A stretch of 64,000 nt of DNA from Clostridiales bacterium (GTDB lineage Bacteria; Bacillota; Clostridia; Oscillospirales; Acutalibacteraceae): contig JAAWNT010000013.1 of assembly GCA_022799115.1 (NCBI GenBank), positions 18,651 through 82,650 of the forward strand, in the 5' to 3' direction. Within the stretch, counting starts at the first letter, position 1; every line of letters starts with the position of its first letter. Made by a program: the position numbers and the translations under genes. Below the pieces are notes generated by a model. It was given only the letters and a program-made list of their open reading frames with translations. It ran no database searches and had not been told where the DNA came from. Shown in pieces: positions 61,128 to 64,000 of the stretch.

Positions 61128-62917
61128 TGTTCCATTCCTCCTATCGCGTCAAAGGGGCACACCTGGGCGCAGAAAGTACAACCATAGCACAGGGAAGGCT
61201 CGATAAACGCCTTGCCTCCCTCCACCGCCAAAGCGGGGCAGCCCAGCTCCCGGATGCACCGCTTGCAGCCGGTACACTTGTCCTTGTCCACCTGAAGCAG
61301 CGGCGCGGGCTTTGTCACCGCGATGCACGGCGCCTCAAAGATTACGGCGGAAACTCCTTTGTGGGCCACCGCCTTTAATACCGCGTCCTTGGCCTCTTGC
61401 AGCTCCAGCGGGTTGGCCTTCACCACACATTGCACCCCAATGGCCCTGAGCAGTCCCTCAATGTCGATCTTTTGGGAGATCTCCCCCATCATGGTCTTGC
61501 CGGTGCCGGGATGGGGCTGGTGCCCGGTCATGGCGGTGGTGGAATTGTCCAGCACAATCAGCACAAAATCCGTCTCGTTGTATACCGCGTTAATCACGCC
61601 GGGAATGCCGGTGTGAAAGAAGGTAGAATCCCCGATGAAGGCAAAATTCACCGTGTCCGGTTCCACCCGGTGTAGCCCCTGAGCCACCGTCACCCCCGCG
61701 CCCATACACAGGCAGGTGTCCACCATATCCAGCGGCTGGGCGTTGCCCAGGGTATAACAGCCGATATCCCCGGAAAACACCGCCTTCTTTCCCTTCATGG
61801 CCTGCTTCACCGCGTAGAAGGAGGCCCGGTGGGGACATCCGGCGCACAGCACCGGCGGGCGGACGGGCAACGGCGGCGGCGTAACCGGCGCGTTTTCCTC
61901 CGCCGCAAAGCCCAGGAATCCGGCGGCCGCGGCCTTCACCAGCTCCACCGTGTTCTCTCCGGCCTGTGGCATGTCGCCGGTCAGCTTACCCCTGATCTTC
62001 ACCGGCAAATGATGCTTGCCGCAGAGATAAGTAAGCTCCCGCTCAATCACCGGATCCAGCTCCTCCACCACCAGCACTTCATCAAGTCCCTTCAAAAATT
62101 CCAGCGCCAGCTTCTCCGGGAAGGGATACGGGGTGGCCACCTTAAACATCCGATATGGCTGCCCGCAGTCCTTGAGCGCCTCGCAGGCATAGGCATAGCT
62201 TACGCCGCCGGCGGCGATTCCCTTTCTGCCCTCCCCGGTCAAACGGTTGCGCGGGTAGGCGGAAAAATCCTCCCCCATCACTCCCTGGCGCTTCTCAATC
62301 TTTAAATGATTCTGATAGGAAAGCTTGGGAAAAATCACCCATCGGGAGGTGTCCTTCACAAACCCCTCCGGCTGATGCTCCCGCCGTCCCTCCATAAGCT
62401 CCACCGACGCGCAGCCATGGCAGATGCGGGTGGTGGGCCGGAACAGCACCGGCGTGCCGTATTTCTCGGAGTAATCGAAGGCCTCCCCGATCATCCGGTA
62501 AGCCTCCTCCGGAGAGGAGGGGTCGAACACTGGCAGCTTGGAGAAGCGGGCGAAATGCCGGGTATCCTGTTCGGTCTGGGAGGAGATGGGGCCGGGATCG
62601 TCGGCCACCATCACCACCATGCCCCCCTTAACGCCCACATATTCCAGACTCATCAGCGGATCGGAGGCCACGTTGAGCCCCACCTGCTTCATGGTTACCA
62701 TGGAGCGGGCCCCGGCATAAGCCGCCCCCGCCGCCACCTCCATAGCGGACTTCTCGTTCACCGACCACTCCACATAGATATCCCCAGGGTTGTTCTTTGC
62801 CACCGTCTCCAGCACTTCGGTGGACGGGGTGCCGGGATATCCGGTCACCACATTGACCCCCGCGTGAATCGCCCCCAGGGCGATGGCTTCGTTTCCCATC
62901 AGCAGCTTGCAAGACAT
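61124..62917 (-). CDS. iorA: Indolepyruvate ferredoxin oxidoreductase, alpha subunit
   Basis: IorA with IorB interconverts arylpyruvates and arylacetyl-CoA with ferredoxin. The 597-residue protein has the pyrimidine-binding part (GVNVVTGYPGTPSTEVLE, MKQVGLNVASDPLMS). A TPP-binding part follows (CAGCPHRASFYAVK, SGDIGCYTLGNAQPLDM, FIGDSTFFHTGI), then a C-terminal ferredoxin domain with two 4Fe-4S sites (CTGCKRCIRELGCP and CYGCTFCAQVCP). The start MSCKLLMGN at 62917 has GAGAGG nine bases upstream. It is the first gene after the T-box leader. Confidence 0.95.
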   Translation of the reverse strand: MSCKLLMGNEAIALGAIHAGVNVVTGYPGTPSTEVLETVAKNNPGDIYVEWSVNEKSAMEVAAGAAYAGARSMVTMKQVGLNVASDPLMSLEYVGVKGGMVVMVADDPGPISSQTEQDTRHFARFSKLPVFDPSSPEEAYRMIGEAFDYSEKYGTPVLFRPTTRICHGCASVELMEGRREHQPEGFVKDTSRWVIFPKLSYQNHLKIEKRQGVMGEDFSAYPRNRLTGEGRKGIAAGGVSYAYACEALKDCGQPYRMFKVATPYPFPEKLALEFLKGLDEVLVVEELDPVIERELTYLCGKHHLPVKIRGKLTGDMPQAGENTVELVKAAAAGFLGFAAEENAPVTPPPLPVRPPVLCAGCPHRASFYAVKQAMKGKKAVFSGDIGCYTLGNAQPLDMVDTCLCMGAGVTVAQGLHRVEPDTVNFAFIGDSTFFHTGIPGVINAVYNETDFVLIVLDNSTTAMTGHQPHPGTGKTMMGEISQKIDIEGLLRAIGVQCVVKANPLELQEAKDAVLKAVAHKGVSAVIFEAPCIAVTKPAPLLQVDKDKCTGCKRCIRELGCPALAVEGGKAFIEPSLCYGCTFCAQVCPFDAIGGMEQ

Positions 62918-63068
62918 GCGTACCATCCTCTCCATTCACGGAATGTGATTCCTTTGCCGGGAAGTCCATGGGGAATCTCTCCCCCACTTCCCAGCCAACG
63001 GACCATTCTTTTTTATTTTCCAATCAATAAGGGAACCTGGCGGATTTCCCTCCCAAATCCCTCCGGGC

Positions 63069-63318
63069 AAAAAAGAAACCTGCCCCTGCTGCGCTGCAAG
63101 GACAGGTATTTGTTTACCTGCGGTACCACCTTGTTTGACGGATGAAGCATCCGCCCTCTCGTTGACTCTAACGCCGTCGCCGCGTCGCCGGCTAATGAGG
63201 GGAATCCCCCGTTCACCGCGCCCTCGGGAGCCCATTTGTCCGCGCCGCATCTGCCGGGTTCCATCCCCTCCGGCTTTCTGAAAGACCGTTCCGCGGTTTT
63301 ACCTCTCCCTCACAGGTT
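63069..63318 (-). ncRNA. T-box leader upstream of iorA-iorB-paaK
   Basis: Read on minus, a Stem I region (about 63316-63210) has ACCGCG/CGCGGT lower pairing and a distal loop GGGATGGAACCC. The T-box sequence AACAAGGTGGTACCGCAGG lies near 63136-63117. CAAGG and AGGT of the T-box can pair with ACCT and CCTTG downstream (antiterminator). The competing terminator is CCTGTCC/GGGGCAGG followed by TTTCTTTTTT (63106-63069). The specifier is in AAATGGG (about 63237-63231): TGG (Trp) by position, ATG (Met) as the alternative. The T-box variable base is U. Uncharged tRNA should turn the operon on. Confidence 0.9.
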
Positions 63319-63327
63319 TCTCACCGA

Positions 63328-63336
63328 ATTATACCA
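63328..63336 (-). promoter_or_regulatory. Extended -10 promoter of the T-box operon
   Basis: TGGTATAAT on minus (63336-63328) is a perfect extended -10 placed about ten bases before the leader start. The -35 is weak (TTGCAT at 17-base spacing). Confidence 0.7.
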
Positions 63337-63438
63337 CCGGGCCGCAAAAAATGCAACCATCCCGCAAAAAACCGAGAGCGAGAAAGAACCCCGTTCCCAT
63401 GCGGATTCAGATCCTTTTTCCCCAAGACTGCCAATTGT

Positions 63439-63755
63439 TTACAGCCCGGCAAACGGCCCCCGGCTGTCCGCCTCTTCGCCGTCCAGAAAGATTTCCGCCA
63501 TCAGCCGCACCCCGAACTTTAACGCGTAGGCAAAGGCGTCGTACCGGAGAATCTCCTCCTGCTCGCACTGGGCGTCGCAGAATTTGTCAAACCATTCCTG
63601 CTGGGAAGCATTGAAGCTTTCCGTCAGCTTTTCAAACAGCTCCACCTTCCGTTGGGCTGCCTGTACAAGGGGGAGTCCTGGGGATATCTCCCGCTGTTCG
63701 GATCGATGTTTCCATAATAGAGATGTTCCATCACCCTGGGCATAATTTTAACCAT
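63439..63755 (-). pseudogene. Frameshifted DUF6809-like gene
   Basis: Two overlapping frames form one protein if a base is added. The first (from ATG 63755 or 63743) reads MPRVMEHLYYGNIDPNSGRYPQDSP. The second continues as LVQAAQRKVELFEKL and ends in EIFLDGEEADSRGPFAGL. The break lies in a run of five C on minus (63673-63669); six would restore the frame. The joined product of about 105 residues resembles DUF6809 proteins. It is a real loss or a homopolymer sequencing error. AAGGAAAGG lies just before ATG 63755. Confidence 0.65.
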
Positions 63756-63907
63756 CCTTTCCTTGTTGCACCGGCAACGCTTGAAGGATGAACCCGCGCA
63801 TGGTATAATCGTTACGCGGCTTCGCTTTCGGGCGTTGTCGGTGTTGGGGAAGCGGTGTGACTTTGTGAGAGTGTGCGCCGCTTCCTTCATTTTTTGAGGT
63901 CATCCTT

Positions 63908-64000
63908 TCACTTTTTAATCCCACGCCGGGCTGCTTCTGCTTTTGTCACTTGCTTTTGATCGCAATAAGTATCTAAAACTTCGCTGCATTCCCGGTCTAA
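63908..64000 (-). CDS. 3' end of an unknown gene (start outside window)
   Basis: Thirty codons are open from the window edge to a TGA at 63910-63908. They read with the phrases RECSEVLDTYCDQK and VTKAEAARRGIKK, a basic C-terminus. The gene lies upstream of the DUF6809-like pseudogene on the same strand. Too little is visible to assign a family. Confidence 0.4.
   Translation of the reverse strand, partial: LDRECSEVLDTYCDQKQVTKAEAARRGIKK

Noticed and set aside
1..64000. CRISPR arrays, tRNA or rRNA genes, insertion sequences and prophage genes
   Set aside because: None was seen on reading either strand: no regularly spaced repeats, no tRNA-like cloverleaf with conserved arms, and no transposase, integrase or phage structural protein.

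Overview
The window looks like a chromosomal segment of an anaerobic, endospore-forming member of the Clostridia, most likely Oscillospirales/Ruminococcaceae-like. The evidence is moderately GC-rich coding DNA with AT-rich promoters and strong AGGAGG-type ribosome binding sites. There are sporulation and germination genes (spmA, spmB, a GerA/SpoVAF-type protein), ferredoxin-dependent indolepyruvate oxidoreductase, and the Gram-positive regulatory RNAs SAM-I, FMN and T-box. No rRNA, tRNA, CRISPR array, transposase or prophage structural gene was seen. The placement below class level is inference.

Layout. 1-4.2 kb (minus): partial DUF5711 protein, truA, and the ECF energizing module ecfT-ecfA2-ecfA1. 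4.7-9.7 kb (minus): small membrane protein, SAM-dependent methyltransferase, glmM, and ruvC-ruvA-ruvB. 10.2-13.4 kb (minus): a YdjI-YdjG-YdjH-like trio (SPFH protein, zinc-ribbon protein, TPM-domain protein). 13.8-16.8 kb: glucokinase and galM (minus), divergent from tcdA (plus). 16.9-22.6 kb (minus): response regulator and kinase, an FtsX-type ABC transporter and a small membrane protein. 23.1-30.1 kb (minus): VOC protein, mreB-like, comFC, recD2, and a divergent GatD/MurT pair. 30.4-37.1 kb (minus): unknown membrane protein, metK behind a SAM-I riboswitch, ribU behind an FMN riboswitch, feoA-feoB, spmA-spmB. 37.4-43.5 kb (plus): an AbrB-type regulator, an ArsR regulator translationally coupled to potABCD, and mutY. 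43.6-49.3 kb: PrsA-like foldase, two divergent XRE regulators, a SpoVAF-like germination protein and an ABC exporter. 49.5-59.2 kb: an orphan corrinoid-protein reductive activator, phosphohexomutase and manA, an internally duplicated membrane protein, a PepV-type dipeptidase, an HD protein and a DUF975 protein. 59.3-64 kb (minus): a T-box-controlled iorA-iorB-paaK operon, then a frameshifted DUF6809 gene and the 3' end of an unknown gene.

How the genes fit together. Sugar-phosphate metabolism is spread over glk, galM, the phosphohexomutase, manA and glmM. EcfT/A1/A2 would power substrate-binding S components such as RibU. Iron (feoAB), polyamine (potABCD), riboflavin (ribU) and methionine (metK) functions each have a recognisable or candidate control element upstream. 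The iorAB-paaK operon sits behind a tRNA-sensing leader, which suggests it serves amino-acid supply.

Gaps over 300 bases. 4189-4720: only a doubtful 69-codon frame and some short inverted repeats. 9663-10172: the ruv promoter and a terminator for the ydj-like operon, otherwise nothing seen. 13397-13844: the galM terminator only. 22566-23089: an extended -10 near 22595, otherwise nothing recognised. 30064-30387: a long-stem terminator. 44655-44995: nothing recognised. 51113-51474: the divergent upstream region of the reductive activator and phosphohexomutase, no confident element. 55289-55606: a promoter for the dipeptidase gene. 57722-58308: nothing convincing; one weak minus frame was rejected. 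62918-63438: the T-box leader and its promoter.
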